Positions 19,282 to 29,261 of a stretch of DNA of 64,000 bases are shown piece after piece. Source of the DNA: Pseudomonadota bacterium (lineage in GTDB: Bacteria > Pseudomonadota > Gammaproteobacteria > Steroidobacterales > Woeseiaceae). A program made the translations under genes and the position numbers. Below the pieces are notes generated by a model, which made no database searches, was not told the DNA's origin, and saw nothing but the letters and a program-made list of their open reading frames with translations. The stretch's first letter is position 1. Every line of letters starts with the position of its first letter. The stretch lies in NCBI GenBank assembly GCA_022573655.1, contig JACZTO010000002.1:62001-126000 (forward strand), read 5' to 3'.

Positions 19282-19962
19282 TTAGAAGAACACTGTGAGT
19301 CCAAGATGGAATTCAAGATTGTGAACCGTCTTCTCTTCACCAAGCAGATCGATATCATACAAGTGATCGCGGAAGTCGATATGCAGGGCAATCGAGTCAT
19401 TCAGCAGAAACCGATACCCTGCGCCCACATTCACGGTGAATCGATCGTCTCCGGCAAAGCGCGTCGAGCCCAGCCCGGCGACCAGGTACAGGTTCGTGTT
19501 ATAGGCACGCCCTTCTCCGATGAACACTTCGCCCGGCAGAATGTTGTAGCCGAGATTCAGATTGTAATAGGTGTATTGACGTTCACTGTCGGTAATAAGT
19601 CGGGCGCCTCCGGAAAGCACTTCAAAACTGGTCAGCCCAGCCTCGGTCTGACCCACCGTGCCTTCGACAAAGAACCCCTCGGTAATGTGATAGGCGATAC
19701 GTGCGCCATAAACAACGTTCGTGCCGAAATCCTCGATACTCATAATGCCAACGAACACGCCGACTTCGAAGTCTTCGCGATCAATCGCAGGCTCCTTGAT
19801 TTCACGGCGCGCTACTTCCGGATCTATAACCTGCCCGGGTCCCTCGGCAGAAGGCGGCGGTGCCACCTCGCTGCCCATGCCGAACAAATTCTTTGTCGCC
19901 GCACAACCTGGCAGGCTGGTTATGGCAACAATCAGAAAAAGAACGCGAAACCGACTTTCCAT
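19282..19962 (-). CDS. outer-membrane beta-barrel lipoprotein
   Basis: Lipobox (SLPGCAATKN); barrel-like strands ending HNLEFHLGLTVFF. Confidence 0.75.
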   Translation of the reverse strand: MESRFRVLFLIVAITSLPGCAATKNLFGMGSEVAPPPSAEGPGQVIDPEVARREIKEPAIDREDFEVGVFVGIMSIEDFGTNVVYGARIAYHITEGFFVEGTVGQTEAGLTSFEVLSGGARLITDSERQYTYYNLNLGYNILPGEVFIGEGRAYNTNLYLVAGLGSTRFAGDDRFTVNVGAGYRFLLNDSIALHIDFRDHLYDIDLLGEEKTVHNLEFHLGLTVFF

Positions 19963-20726
19963 TCCTCTATTTCCTCATTCTCATCGCGGCTCGTAAAAAC
20001 CACGTAGCTCTTGAATTCAGCACGCAACAAAAAGCGTCGCGCCACATACGCCCGGATGCCAACGCCTACATGACCTATCTCGTCTGTTCGATCCTGACTT
20101 ACGACTATCGTTGATTTCGGTTTGGTGTGAATGACGCCGGCGCCCAGTGTGAAAAACGGCGACACTCGCCACTCCGGCCAGATTTCATGAACGACATTAA
20201 CACTGCCCATCCATCCGTTCGAGAAGTTGCCCAAAATCTGCGAGCCCCACAGTTCCACCGATACATTGGGGTTGAGCGAATATCCGCCATACACCGATAT
20301 GATGTTAGCGCCATCAAAATCGCCAGTGAGCAACCCGACCTCCCACCTGGCATTCGTGAATTCCTCCACACCAGGTTTGGCGAAACTAAGCCGATCGCCG
20401 TCAGGTTGAAACGTCAACTCCATCTGCGCGCGGTCGACCCAGCCTTCCTTGCCATCGGCCGCCCGGACCAGGTACCACTGCGTGCGTTGCATGACGATAT
20501 CTATCTCCTCGCCACGATCAACCACATTGAATATCGGGTAGCCGCGCCCCGGCCCCGTGCGCATTTCGAGGTACGGATCGGCAACGATTACAGAGCGCAA
20601 ATCGTCTGCAGCCTGCGCCGTCATGGTCGGAATAATCTGCAGCAAGACAGCGAGCAGACATCCGAGCAGGACGGTTCTAATTAGCCGGAGCGTCGAAGGG
20701 ATTGTTGTAATACTGAGCTCCGACAT
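19932..20726 (-). CDS. SH3-domain plus outer-membrane beta-barrel protein
   Basis: MSELSITTIPSTLRLIRTVLLG...AADDLRSVIVADPYLEMRTGPGRGYPIFNVVDRGEEIDIV (SH3-like), barrel C-terminus EEWKVGFAFFF; internal ATG at 20726 preferred. Confidence 0.75.
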   Translation of the reverse strand: MSELSITTIPSTLRLIRTVLLGCLLAVLLQIIPTMTAQAADDLRSVIVADPYLEMRTGPGRGYPIFNVVDRGEEIDIVMQRTQWYLVRAADGKEGWVDRAQMELTFQPDGDRLSFAKPGVEEFTNARWEVGLLTGDFDGANIISVYGGYSLNPNVSVELWGSQILGNFSNGWMGSVNVVHEIWPEWRVSPFFTLGAGVIHTKPKSTIVVSQDRTDEIGHVGVGIRAYVARRFLLRAEFKSYVVFTSRDENEEIEEWKVGFAFFF

Positions 20727-23349
20727 CCAACCATTCCGCGATAAGACGTCGCTCTGCTTGGGATAAGATATTGAAGTGTAGATCCAGAGGATCGTCGAAT
20801 CGGTCAAAGAAATTGCTCGATGCTCTTGCGCCCGCAATACTCGCCGGAGATGCAACTTGAACAACCGGAGTTACGTCAACCAGCGCATTATTCAGTACAA
20901 CCTGAAGGTTATCAGCAACTAACAGTTCGCGATAGGCATGAAAGTGATCCGCCTCATCCGGTGAGGCCCCGTCCTGCAACTCCAGTTGACCCGCAGGCAC
21001 CCGAACTGCACCCATATTCACAGGGTCAATCGGTGTGTGGCAGTTCAGACAATTGTCATTGAGCTGCACACCAAAGCCGTCGAGAACCGGATCACCGGCG
21101 TCGTCAAATACGAGACGTGGCTGGCTCCACAGTGGATGAATGATGGACTCATAGTTGATCACGCTGCGGCAACTCCACCGCCAGTCCTGCTGGCAAGCAA
21201 GTGTCGTCGGCGCGGTTGTTGTCAAATCGGTATACAGGTAGTCGATATCCGCATTGTTGGCTGCGATGGCAGGATCGGCCGTCCATATGTCACGATAAAT
21301 GACGTTCATGGACGGCTCGAGGGATGAACAACCATCATTAGCGCAGGTGATGCGAGCACGCACTTCAGCCATGGTTTCGCCTAGCTCGCCAACAGTCCAC
21401 TGCGAGTCCGTGTTCGGAAACGGGAGACCAACTGTAGCTGCGGGCGCACCCGCATAAGCTGTGTCGAACGCGTCACGGCGGCCATGCGATACGCCGCTGT
21501 TGGCATCGTGACAACCATTACAGGTGAGCTCTTGGCCGGCGGCTAGCGAAATCCAGTTCTGGTGGCGTTGCGTAATTCTTCGCCCGTTCTCATCCAGCAC
21601 ACTAACCATGAGCGCAGCATTCGCGGGCACTCTTGTCATTACCGAGCCATCGGGCTCGATCATCGCGTAGCCTACGATCTCCTTCATTCCTTGCAGCGTA
21701 CTAATACCGAATGCCGTGTTGTCGATATCGCGAAGATCCGGGTCGGGAATCGACACCGCTTTTTCGATGCGCAGGAAACGTGCAGGCCTGTCCGTTGCGA
21801 GCGTTTGCACAGGATCTGCCATTGCTGCAATATCAATACCGGGAAGAATAGCGCCATCAAAGTCATAGACATTGCGAATATTGAGTATTGCTTCACCCGC
21901 ATCAGCAAGCGTTATATCCAGTAAATAGTCATTGCTGCCATCAATGATGACTGGCGGTATCGGTCGCGGGTCGGCTACAACGACTTCAGTAAACATGAAG
22001 CCTTCCTCGCCCGTAACTATCGGTAATTGCGTGTCGTTTCTTGGGTCGTATATCCACACACCGTAAAGCGGAGGCGCGACAATAAAGTCGCCCTCAATGG
22101 GCGTCACTACATTGTTCGGATCGATGATGAGAACGTTCGCGAGTCGCTCTTCGGTGCACGGCACAATGGCCTCGTCAACTGTGGCCGGGTCGCCATCGTC
22201 TGCGAGAATTTCGATCAAACGACACTGGCTCCAGCTAACAATCAGGCGGGTAGTTCCATCCTGAATCGGGTACGCCGAAAAATAGCGGCCACCTGGTGAT
22301 GGTTCACCCGGTACGGTCGTTACATTGTTAATCGTTGCATCTTCCTGCGCCGGACCAGTCAACACGCCGATATTCGCGGCGATTGGCTGCGTATTCTCCA
22401 GGTACTGAGGTGTGTCAATAAGCACCAGCTCACCACCACCTTCGGTATCCGTAAACGGTCGCGCAATTACCATGATGCGCCCGTCTTCCACCTGGCGCGG
22501 CTGCATAAACTGGATAGTCTCGCCGCTTGCCCCGGTATCGTGGCTTTGTTGCCCGTAAAGCAACTCGAGGTTCGAACCGTCCGGATTCATTCTGTAAAGA
22601 TTGACACTGTTATTCACAGCGTTGTGATCCCAGCGGCTGAATACGATTTGGCCATTCGCCAATACAGACGGATCGAGATCGTGACTCTGGTTTACCGATA
22701 CCTGTTCAATGCCCGAACCATCGTCGTTCATAATATGCAGATTGAACGCGAATTCGTTCCGGTCCTCATCAATGGCGGGAAAAGCGCCTTTGCCTTCGTC
22801 GAGCAACAAAGCTTGCGATCGTGATTGTCGCGTCGAAGAAAAAATGATGCGGCCGTCGGGCAGATACTTCGGCATGATGTCGTGGCCAATCTCTGCCGAA
22901 AGAATCGTTGGGATGACCCGAATCAACTCATCCGTTTCAAATGTGTATTGCCAGATATTCCAGGTTGGCAGGTCTTCTTCTGCAAGCATCGGATCAAACG
23001 GCACGCGCATGGCAAACAAGAGTCGGCTACCGTCGTAGTCGATTTCAACATCACGAATTGCAGCAAGGCCCTGCGACACACTTTCTGTAATATTGGTTGC
23101 AGCCGCGCCGGGCGCTGCCCGGTCGCGAAAAAAGAGGTCTGCGCCAAAGTCGAAGCTTATCTGCTCGCGCAAATCCTGCTGCTGAAATACGCCATTGGCA
23201 TCGGTCGGAATCGGCGCCCTTATGTACGCAATGGGAAAATCCACAACGACGGGATCGGGATCCTGACCTGTTCCGATACTCACGCCATCGCCGCTGCTGC
23301 AAGCAACAAATGCTGAGCACATTATCGACAACGCGATCATCCTGGACAT
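20677..23349 (-). CDS. PD40/TolB-like beta-propeller lipoprotein with two CxxCH motifs (HzsA-related type)
   Basis: Lipobox SAFVACSSGDG; repeated propeller strands (PDGRIIFSSTR, NGQIVFSRWDHNAVNNSVNLYRMNPDGSNLELL); CNGCH and CLNCH. Confidence 0.7.
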   Translation of the reverse strand: MSRMIALSIMCSAFVACSSGDGVSIGTGQDPDPVVVDFPIAYIRAPIPTDANGVFQQQDLREQISFDFGADLFFRDRAAPGAAATNITESVSQGLAAIRDVEIDYDGSRLLFAMRVPFDPMLAEEDLPTWNIWQYTFETDELIRVIPTILSAEIGHDIMPKYLPDGRIIFSSTRQSRSQALLLDEGKGAFPAIDEDRNEFAFNLHIMNDDGSGIEQVSVNQSHDLDPSVLANGQIVFSRWDHNAVNNSVNLYRMNPDGSNLELLYGQQSHDTGASGETIQFMQPRQVEDGRIMVIARPFTDTEGGGELVLIDTPQYLENTQPIAANIGVLTGPAQEDATINNVTTVPGEPSPGGRYFSAYPIQDGTTRLIVSWSQCRLIEILADDGDPATVDEAIVPCTEERLANVLIIDPNNVVTPIEGDFIVAPPLYGVWIYDPRNDTQLPIVTGEEGFMFTEVVVADPRPIPPVIIDGSNDYLLDITLADAGEAILNIRNVYDFDGAILPGIDIAAMADPVQTLATDRPARFLRIEKAVSIPDPDLRDIDNTAFGISTLQGMKEIVGYAMIEPDGSVMTRVPANAALMVSVLDENGRRITQRHQNWISLAAGQELTCNGCHDANSGVSHGRRDAFDTAYAGAPAATVGLPFPNTDSQWTVGELGETMAEVRARITCANDGCSSLEPSMNVIYRDIWTADPAIAANNADIDYLYTDLTTTAPTTLACQQDWRWSCRSVINYESIIHPLWSQPRLVFDDAGDPVLDGFGVQLNDNCLNCHTPIDPVNMGAVRVPAGQLELQDGASPDEADHFHAYRELLVADNLQVVLNNALVDVTPVVQVASPASIAGARASSNFFDRFDDPLDLHFNILSQAERRLIAEWLDVGAQYYNNPFDAPAN

Positions 23350-23386
23350 AGCTACACCTCGGTCATCCTTACAGCGTACGACGCAC

Positions 23387-23404
23387 AACGGTAGTTTTAC
23401 CGTT
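23387..23404. promoter_or_regulatory. perfect 7-bp inverted repeat, candidate operator or 5'UTR hairpin of the leftward operon
   Basis: AACGGTA-GTTT-TACCGTT ~40 bp upstream of the 23349 start; reverse-strand TATACT -10-like box at 23418-23423. Confidence 0.4.
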
Positions 23405-23691
23405 AACGCGATCACAAAGTATAAGAGAGGCAACAGACAGCATGTAATATCTCAAGAGTACAACAGCGGAAACGCGCTAGGTGCGGTGTCATCGCGCGTC
23501 ACGTCTGTCTGCGTTCGGCGACAGCCCTGTCACCCTTCACAATCAGTAGTTTATCGCACGTGGTTATGTTTTCTGTGTGCAACTGCCGACAATCGCTTGT
23601 CATATCATCACTGCGCCCGACTCCTGTGCCCTTAGTTCAAGTAGTTGATTAAATTGATGTTTATACTAAAAGTGTGCGACACATCTCAGAC

Positions 23692-23707
23692 TGGCACAAC
23701 ATTTGCA
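23692..23707 (+). promoter_or_regulatory. sigma-54 (RpoN) -24/-12 promoter
   Basis: TGGCAC-AACAT-TTGCA matches the -24/-12 consensus with correct spacing, 136 bp upstream of the 23843 ORF. Confidence 0.75.
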
Positions 23708-23842
23708 ATCATAGAAGATGATCGGTATTTATTGAGGACTGTGAATGCATTCACGGTGATTCAATTGGCAGTTTGGCAGAATTTCGTTGCCAGGCTTCGT
23801 AAAAATAACGAATCATGAGCAGAAACGAAATGAATACTAAGG

Positions 23843-25033
23843 ATGTTGACTAATCGCATGACAAGCCGTTTCCGATATTTATTTCACGTAGCATGCGTCG
23901 CGCTGTTGAGCACAGTGTTCCTGACGCCGGCAAACGCTGGATATCGCGAGCAAGCCAAGCAACTGCATGATCGTCTCGCGGGAGTCCCACCGAGCGAGAG
24001 CGTGTTGCAGCAAATGGAAGATGCGATCAATCCTGCTCTGCCCGGCAATGCCAATACAGCCGCCGACATCGCCATGAATAACGTCAACTTCTACAACGTC
24101 ACGTTGAAGAATTTTGCTGCGCCATGGACGAATCGTGACCGCTCCGTATTCGTACCGCTTAATGACTACATCGCTACGGTCATTGGAATGATCCGCGATG
24201 ATGAACCGTTCAATGAACTGCTTTCCAGAGACATAACGTATGTCGGACGTGCCGGAGTTGTTTCCGCCGCACCATCAGCGAATAACAATGATCACTACGA
24301 GCAGCTTGAGACAGACAACATCAACCTGCGTGATGAACTCGAATTCGCTCCGCAGTCTTCCATCAATGGCCTGCCATCAGCCGCAACAGCGGGCATTATC
24401 ACGTCGCGAGCAGCGTCAGAGGCTTTCTTCATCGCCGGCACGAATCGCGCGATGTTCCGTTTCACGTTGCTCAACCATCTCTGCAACGATATGGAGCAAG
24501 TGCACGATCCCAGTCTGCCGCCCGACCGTATTCGTCAGGACGTCAGTCGCAGCCCTGGCGGCGATAGCCGGCTGTTCCTGAATAGCTGCATAGGTTGCCA
24601 TACCGGCATGGACCCGATGACGCAGGCATTCGCGTATTACGACTTCGACGAGGCTAGCGGCGCATTGCAATACACGGCCGGCTCGGTGCAGCCAAAATAT
24701 TTCAATAACGATCTGAATTTCCCGCAGGGCTTCAGGACGCCAGACGATAGCTGGGATAACTATTGGCGCAGGGGCCAGAACTCGTACCTTGGTTTCGATC
24801 CATTGCGCAGCGGCAGTGGTCAAGGTGCCAAGTCGCTCGGCGAAGAATTGGGCAACAGCTACGCCTTCGCTGCGTGCCAGGTCAAGAAAGTATTTCGTAC
24901 GATTTGCCTGCGCAGCCCTGAGGACGATTCCGATCGAACCAGGGTCGATCAAATCATTACTACGTTCCGCGGAACCGGCTACAGAATGAAGCAGGTTTTT
25001 GCAGATACCGCCACTTACTGCATGGGACCGTAG
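23843..25033 (+). CDS. exported protein with one c-type heme motif (CIGCH)
   Basis: Signal peptide LFHVACVALLSTVFLTPANA; LFLNSCIGCHTGMDPMTQAFAYYDFDE. Confidence 0.7.
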   Translation: MLTNRMTSRFRYLFHVACVALLSTVFLTPANAGYREQAKQLHDRLAGVPPSESVLQQMEDAINPALPGNANTAADIAMNNVNFYNVTLKNFAAPWTNRDRSVFVPLNDYIATVIGMIRDDEPFNELLSRDITYVGRAGVVSAAPSANNNDHYEQLETDNINLRDELEFAPQSSINGLPSAATAGIITSRAASEAFFIAGTNRAMFRFTLLNHLCNDMEQVHDPSLPPDRIRQDVSRSPGGDSRLFLNSCIGCHTGMDPMTQAFAYYDFDEASGALQYTAGSVQPKYFNNDLNFPQGFRTPDDSWDNYWRRGQNSYLGFDPLRSGSGQGAKSLGEELGNSYAFAACQVKKVFRTICLRSPEDDSDRTRVDQIITTFRGTGYRMKQVFADTATYCMGP

Positions 25034-25039
25034 GGAGAG

Positions 25040-27607
25040 ATGATCATGACCAGGTCGATGGGATTGGCGTTGCTGGTGAGCCTGGCAGTCACGGCTTGTG
25101 GCGGCGGCGCACCGACGACGAATAATCCGCTGTCTCAGGATCCAGGCAACGGCGGTGGCACGACGTACTCCGGCCCGGTAGCCCGGGATTCTGACGTGCT
25201 CAAGTTCCAGCAGGAATTCTGGGCTAAGGCCAGGACTACGGATCGCTGTGGAAACTGCCACAACGAAACCGTTGGACAGGTACCGATGTTCGTCCGCAAC
25301 GACGACGTCAATATGGCGTACGACGCGGCGCTAACCGTAGTCGACCGCGTTCAGCCCGAATCTTCCGAAATTGTCATGAAGGTAAGCGCGCCGCCACTTG
25401 GGCATAACTGCTGGGTAGCGGATCCGGGCGTTTGCGGCACGATACTGCAAACCTGGATCGAAAATTGGGTCGGGCAGGCAGTCGGTAGCGGCCGCGAGAT
25501 CGTGCTGACAGCGCCGCCATCGGCAGACCCGGCAGACAGCAAGAATTTCCCGCTCGATACGACGTCGTTTGGGCAACTGCTGCATACGCCCATTTTGGTC
25601 GCATATTGTGCCAATTGTCATAGCTCGGAATCCCCGAACGCACAGCAGCCGTATTTTGCCGACCCGGATGTCGACGTCGCCTACGCCGCGGCGAAATCGA
25701 AGATCAACCTCGACACAGCGGCGGACTCACGTTTCGTCATCAAGGTCAGCCCGGCACCCATCGGGGAATCACACAACTGCTGGGACGGCGGCAACTGCAC
25801 GACCTCCGCGGCCGAAATGCTCGCGGCAATCACGGCTTTCGCGAACGGTATCACTGCAACGACCGTAGACCCGGATCTTGTCACCAGCCAGGCGTTACGC
25901 CTCGTTGACGGAACGCTGGCCTCTGGCGGAAATCGGTATGAAGATGCGCAGATCGCTTTGTGGGAGTTCAAGACGGGCTCCGGCCTCATCGCGTACGACA
26001 CCAGCGGCGTCGATCCCGCCATCGACCTGGACTTTTACGGCGATGTGACCTGGTACGGTGGCTGGGGAATTACCATCGGTACCGACGCGGCACAAGGTCC
26101 TGGTAAAGCACAGGGTTCCACCACAACCAGTAAAAAGTTACACGACGTTATACAAGAGTCGGGTGAATTCTCAATTGAAGCCTGGGTGATTCCTGCCAAC
26201 GTGACGCAGGAAATGTCGCGCATTGTCACCTACTCGGCAGGCGCCATGACTCGCAACTTTACGTTGCAACAAACGCTTTATGACTACAACTTCTTTCTGC
26301 GCACGGATGCGGTGGACGCAAACGACATGCCGCTTACCACGCTGAACGGTGAGCCGGCGCTATCAACTCCCGCCATGGACGAAGTATTGCAGGCAACTTT
26401 GCAGCACGTTGTAGCAACCTATGACCCGATCAACGGCCGCAGCATTTACGTCAACGGGGCGTTGGTCACGAATACCGACCCGATTCCAGGTGGCACGCTG
26501 ATCGACTGGCAGGACACATTCGCCCTGGTACTCGGCAATGAAGCGTCGGGCGATGGCGTTTGGGAGGGTACATTCCGTCTCGCCGCCATTCACCGTCGCG
26601 CATTGAGCCAGGAACAAATCGTGCAGAATTTCGACGCGGGTGTCGGCGAAAAATTCTACATGCTGTTTGATATTTCGGCGCGCATTGGCGCGCCGGAAGA
26701 TTCGTCTTTCATTTTGTTCGAGGCGCAGCAATTCGATACGTTCGCGTATCTCTTCGACAAGCCGAGTTTCATCACTCTGGATGGATCAGCGCCGGTAGGG
26801 ATTCCTATAAAGGGATTGCATCTTGGCATGAACGGCCAGGAAGCCGCTGTAGGACAAAGCTACGCAAATCTGGACGGCACACTAGACGCGGCGCCGCTTC
26901 TGGAACTGGGCCAGCCGCTCTCCGACCTTGGTGCGGTCATACCGCTTGAGAAAGGACCGCAAAACGACCAGTTCTTCCTGACTTTCGATGAGATCGCAAG
27001 CTTTATTTACGACCGGCCGGAGGCTCCAATGCTCGTGATTACGCCGACTGATCTGGACCCCGCATCGCACGTCGGTGTGCGCACATTCGACGAGATCAAC
27101 GCGACGTATGCCGCTATTACCGGTGTCGATCCGAACACGCCCGCTGTCGACATGACGTTCCAGGAGCTCCGACAGTCGTTGCCTGCCGTCGAAGACGTGA
27201 ACACATTGCTATCTTCGCACCAGATCGCCATTGCACAACTCGCCATTCAATACTGCGACGCGGCGATCGGCACGAATGCGAGCCCGAACCCGGATGCGCT
27301 GAATTACTGGCCGGATTTCGAATTTGGTGACCCACCCGCTACGGCGTTCAGTGTCACCAATCGTAGTGACTTCGTTGATCCGTTAATCGCGCGAGCCATT
27401 GGCCAAACGCCAGGTGGCCCACAACTCTTGACGCAACCGAGTTATGCGCTCGTTTATGATGAACTGGCGCAATTTCAGACGGGACCGGGCATCGACCGCC
27501 CCGACAACCTCATCGATCGACTCCTCGCCGGCCCCAGTGATACACGAGCTATCGCCAAGGGCGTCTGTGCAGCCGTGCTTGGCAGCGCGGCCACGTTGAT
27601 TCAGTAA
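25040..27607 (+). CDS. LamG-domain lipoprotein with two CxxCH modules
   Basis: Lipobox (AVTACGGG); CGNCH and CANCH, each followed by an HNCW motif; LamG-like region (FSIEAWVIPANV...HVVATYDPINGRSIYVNGALV). Confidence 0.75.
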   Translation: MIMTRSMGLALLVSLAVTACGGGAPTTNNPLSQDPGNGGGTTYSGPVARDSDVLKFQQEFWAKARTTDRCGNCHNETVGQVPMFVRNDDVNMAYDAALTVVDRVQPESSEIVMKVSAPPLGHNCWVADPGVCGTILQTWIENWVGQAVGSGREIVLTAPPSADPADSKNFPLDTTSFGQLLHTPILVAYCANCHSSESPNAQQPYFADPDVDVAYAAAKSKINLDTAADSRFVIKVSPAPIGESHNCWDGGNCTTSAAEMLAAITAFANGITATTVDPDLVTSQALRLVDGTLASGGNRYEDAQIALWEFKTGSGLIAYDTSGVDPAIDLDFYGDVTWYGGWGITIGTDAAQGPGKAQGSTTTSKKLHDVIQESGEFSIEAWVIPANVTQEMSRIVTYSAGAMTRNFTLQQTLYDYNFFLRTDAVDANDMPLTTLNGEPALSTPAMDEVLQATLQHVVATYDPINGRSIYVNGALVTNTDPIPGGTLIDWQDTFALVLGNEASGDGVWEGTFRLAAIHRRALSQEQIVQNFDAGVGEKFYMLFDISARIGAPEDSSFILFEAQQFDTFAYLFDKPSFITLDGSAPVGIPIKGLHLGMNGQEAAVGQSYANLDGTLDAAPLLELGQPLSDLGAVIPLEKGPQNDQFFLTFDEIASFIYDRPEAPMLVITPTDLDPASHVGVRTFDEINATYAAITGVDPNTPAVDMTFQELRQSLPAVEDVNTLLSSHQIAIAQLAIQYCDAAIGTNASPNPDALNYWPDFEFGDPPATAFSVTNRSDFVDPLIARAIGQTPGGPQLLTQPSYALVYDELAQFQTGPGIDRPDNLIDRLLAGPSDTRAIAKGVCAAVLGSAATLIQ

Positions 27608-27632
27608 CGACGGGACCAGGGATATTCTCAAT

Positions 27633-29261
27633 ATGAGCAAGAAACGAAATGTGCGGTCCTGGGATATGCCGCAACTTCATGGAGACCATCCGCGTCCCGT
27701 CACGCGACGTCAGTTTGTCGCCCAGGGATTCATGACTGGTGCTGCGTATACCGTTGGCGGTGGCGTGCTGAGCCTGTTCTCGAACCCGCGCGAAGCGCTG
27801 GCAGCCCTGTCGACGGATCTCGATAACCTGCTGCTGAATCCGTGTCGAATCGCGACAGATGGCGCCGGCAAAATTCCGTTTATTTGTTTCGATCTGGCAG
27901 GCGGAGCGAACATCGCCGGTTCAAACGTTCTTGTCGGTCAGGGTGGTGGTCAAAATGACTTCCTGAGCACCGCAGGTTATCGAAAAATGGGCTTGCCGGG
28001 CGACATGGTGCCGGGGCTGAACGACCCAATTACGGGCCAGCCCTACGCCAACTTCGATCTGGGGCTTGGCTTTCATCTCGACAGCGCTTTTCGTCGCGGC
28101 ATAATGGCAAGTCTGACAGCGGGCCGCGAAGCCAATATTAACGGTGCGATCATTCCGGCGCGCTCTGACAACGATACCGGCAACAACCCGCACAATCCGA
28201 TGTACGGCATTGCACAAGCGGGCGCCGACGGCTCGATCCTCACACTTGCCGGTTCCGAGAACACGGATTCCGGCGGCAACTCGATGTTGCCCGCAGCGCT
28301 GTACAATCCCGAGCTGCGCCCGACCAAGGTTGACCGTCCAAGCGACGTCGTAAACCTGGTCAATACCGGTGACCTGGTTGGCATTCTCTCCAAGGATGAC
28401 GCAACCGCTGTCATGGAAACGATATACAGGCTTAGCGACCGCAAGATGGATAACGTCAACACGCAAATCTCGCGTGATGCGGTTATCAAGGAAATGGTTC
28501 GTTGCGGCTACCTGAAAGCTGCTGATATCGCGGATCGCTTCGGTGGCCTGCCGATCGATCCGGCACTGGATGCCGAGATCGTAGACCAGCCGGGTCAACC
28601 AGGCACGGGCATTTTCACGAATGCCGAATTCAACGCCGGTGATCGTGACGCGCGGGAGTTCCAGAAAACCGCTGCTGTAATGAAGCTGGTGATCAACGGC
28701 TTCGCGGGTGCCGGCTGTATCGAAATGGGCGGCTACGATTACCATGGCGGCCGCCGCGCTGAAGGCGAAGTAAAGGACGAGCGTGCCGGGCGCTGTATGG
28801 GCGCCTGCCTCGAGTACGCTGCTCGCAAAGGCGTACCGCTGATGATGTACGTATTCAGTGATGGTTCGGTATCGTCAAACGGAGCCATCGACAATACGCC
28901 CGAAGGCCGCGGCAAAGGCGAATGGGTGAGTGACAACTCTTCCACCGCCGGATCCTTTTTCCTTGTCTATAACCCAACTCGAAGACCGACGCTCATCGGT
29001 GCGAATGCGGCCGAACAGGCGCTGCATCAACAAATCGGAGCCATGAGTTCCGACGGCTCGGTGCAGCGTGCAGCAACGCCTGCTGCAAACAACGTCAACC
29101 TGCTCGTCAATACGGTGTTGCTGAACTACATGGCACTGCACGGTGAACAGGCCCAGTTCGGCGGTTTGTTTCCGAACCACGGCCTCGGCAATGCCACGTT
29201 ACAAGACCGCCTCACTGCATTCACGCCGATCGTGAGCAGCTTTATCACCAACCCCGTTTAG
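27633..29261 (+). CDS. Tat-exported DUF1501-like protein
   Basis: Twin-arginine VTRRQFVAQGFMTGAAYTVGGGVLSLF; DUF1501-like layout (ICFDLAGGANIAGSNVLVG..., GYDYHGG, MYVFSDGSVS); third gene of the + strand cluster. Confidence 0.65.
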   Translation: MSKKRNVRSWDMPQLHGDHPRPVTRRQFVAQGFMTGAAYTVGGGVLSLFSNPREALAALSTDLDNLLLNPCRIATDGAGKIPFICFDLAGGANIAGSNVLVGQGGGQNDFLSTAGYRKMGLPGDMVPGLNDPITGQPYANFDLGLGFHLDSAFRRGIMASLTAGREANINGAIIPARSDNDTGNNPHNPMYGIAQAGADGSILTLAGSENTDSGGNSMLPAALYNPELRPTKVDRPSDVVNLVNTGDLVGILSKDDATAVMETIYRLSDRKMDNVNTQISRDAVIKEMVRCGYLKAADIADRFGGLPIDPALDAEIVDQPGQPGTGIFTNAEFNAGDRDAREFQKTAAVMKLVINGFAGAGCIEMGGYDYHGGRRAEGEVKDERAGRCMGACLEYAARKGVPLMMYVFSDGSVSSNGAIDNTPEGRGKGEWVSDNSSTAGSFFLVYNPTRRPTLIGANAAEQALHQQIGAMSSDGSVQRAATPAANNVNLLVNTVLLNYMALHGEQAQFGGLFPNHGLGNATLQDRLTAFTPIVSSFITNPV

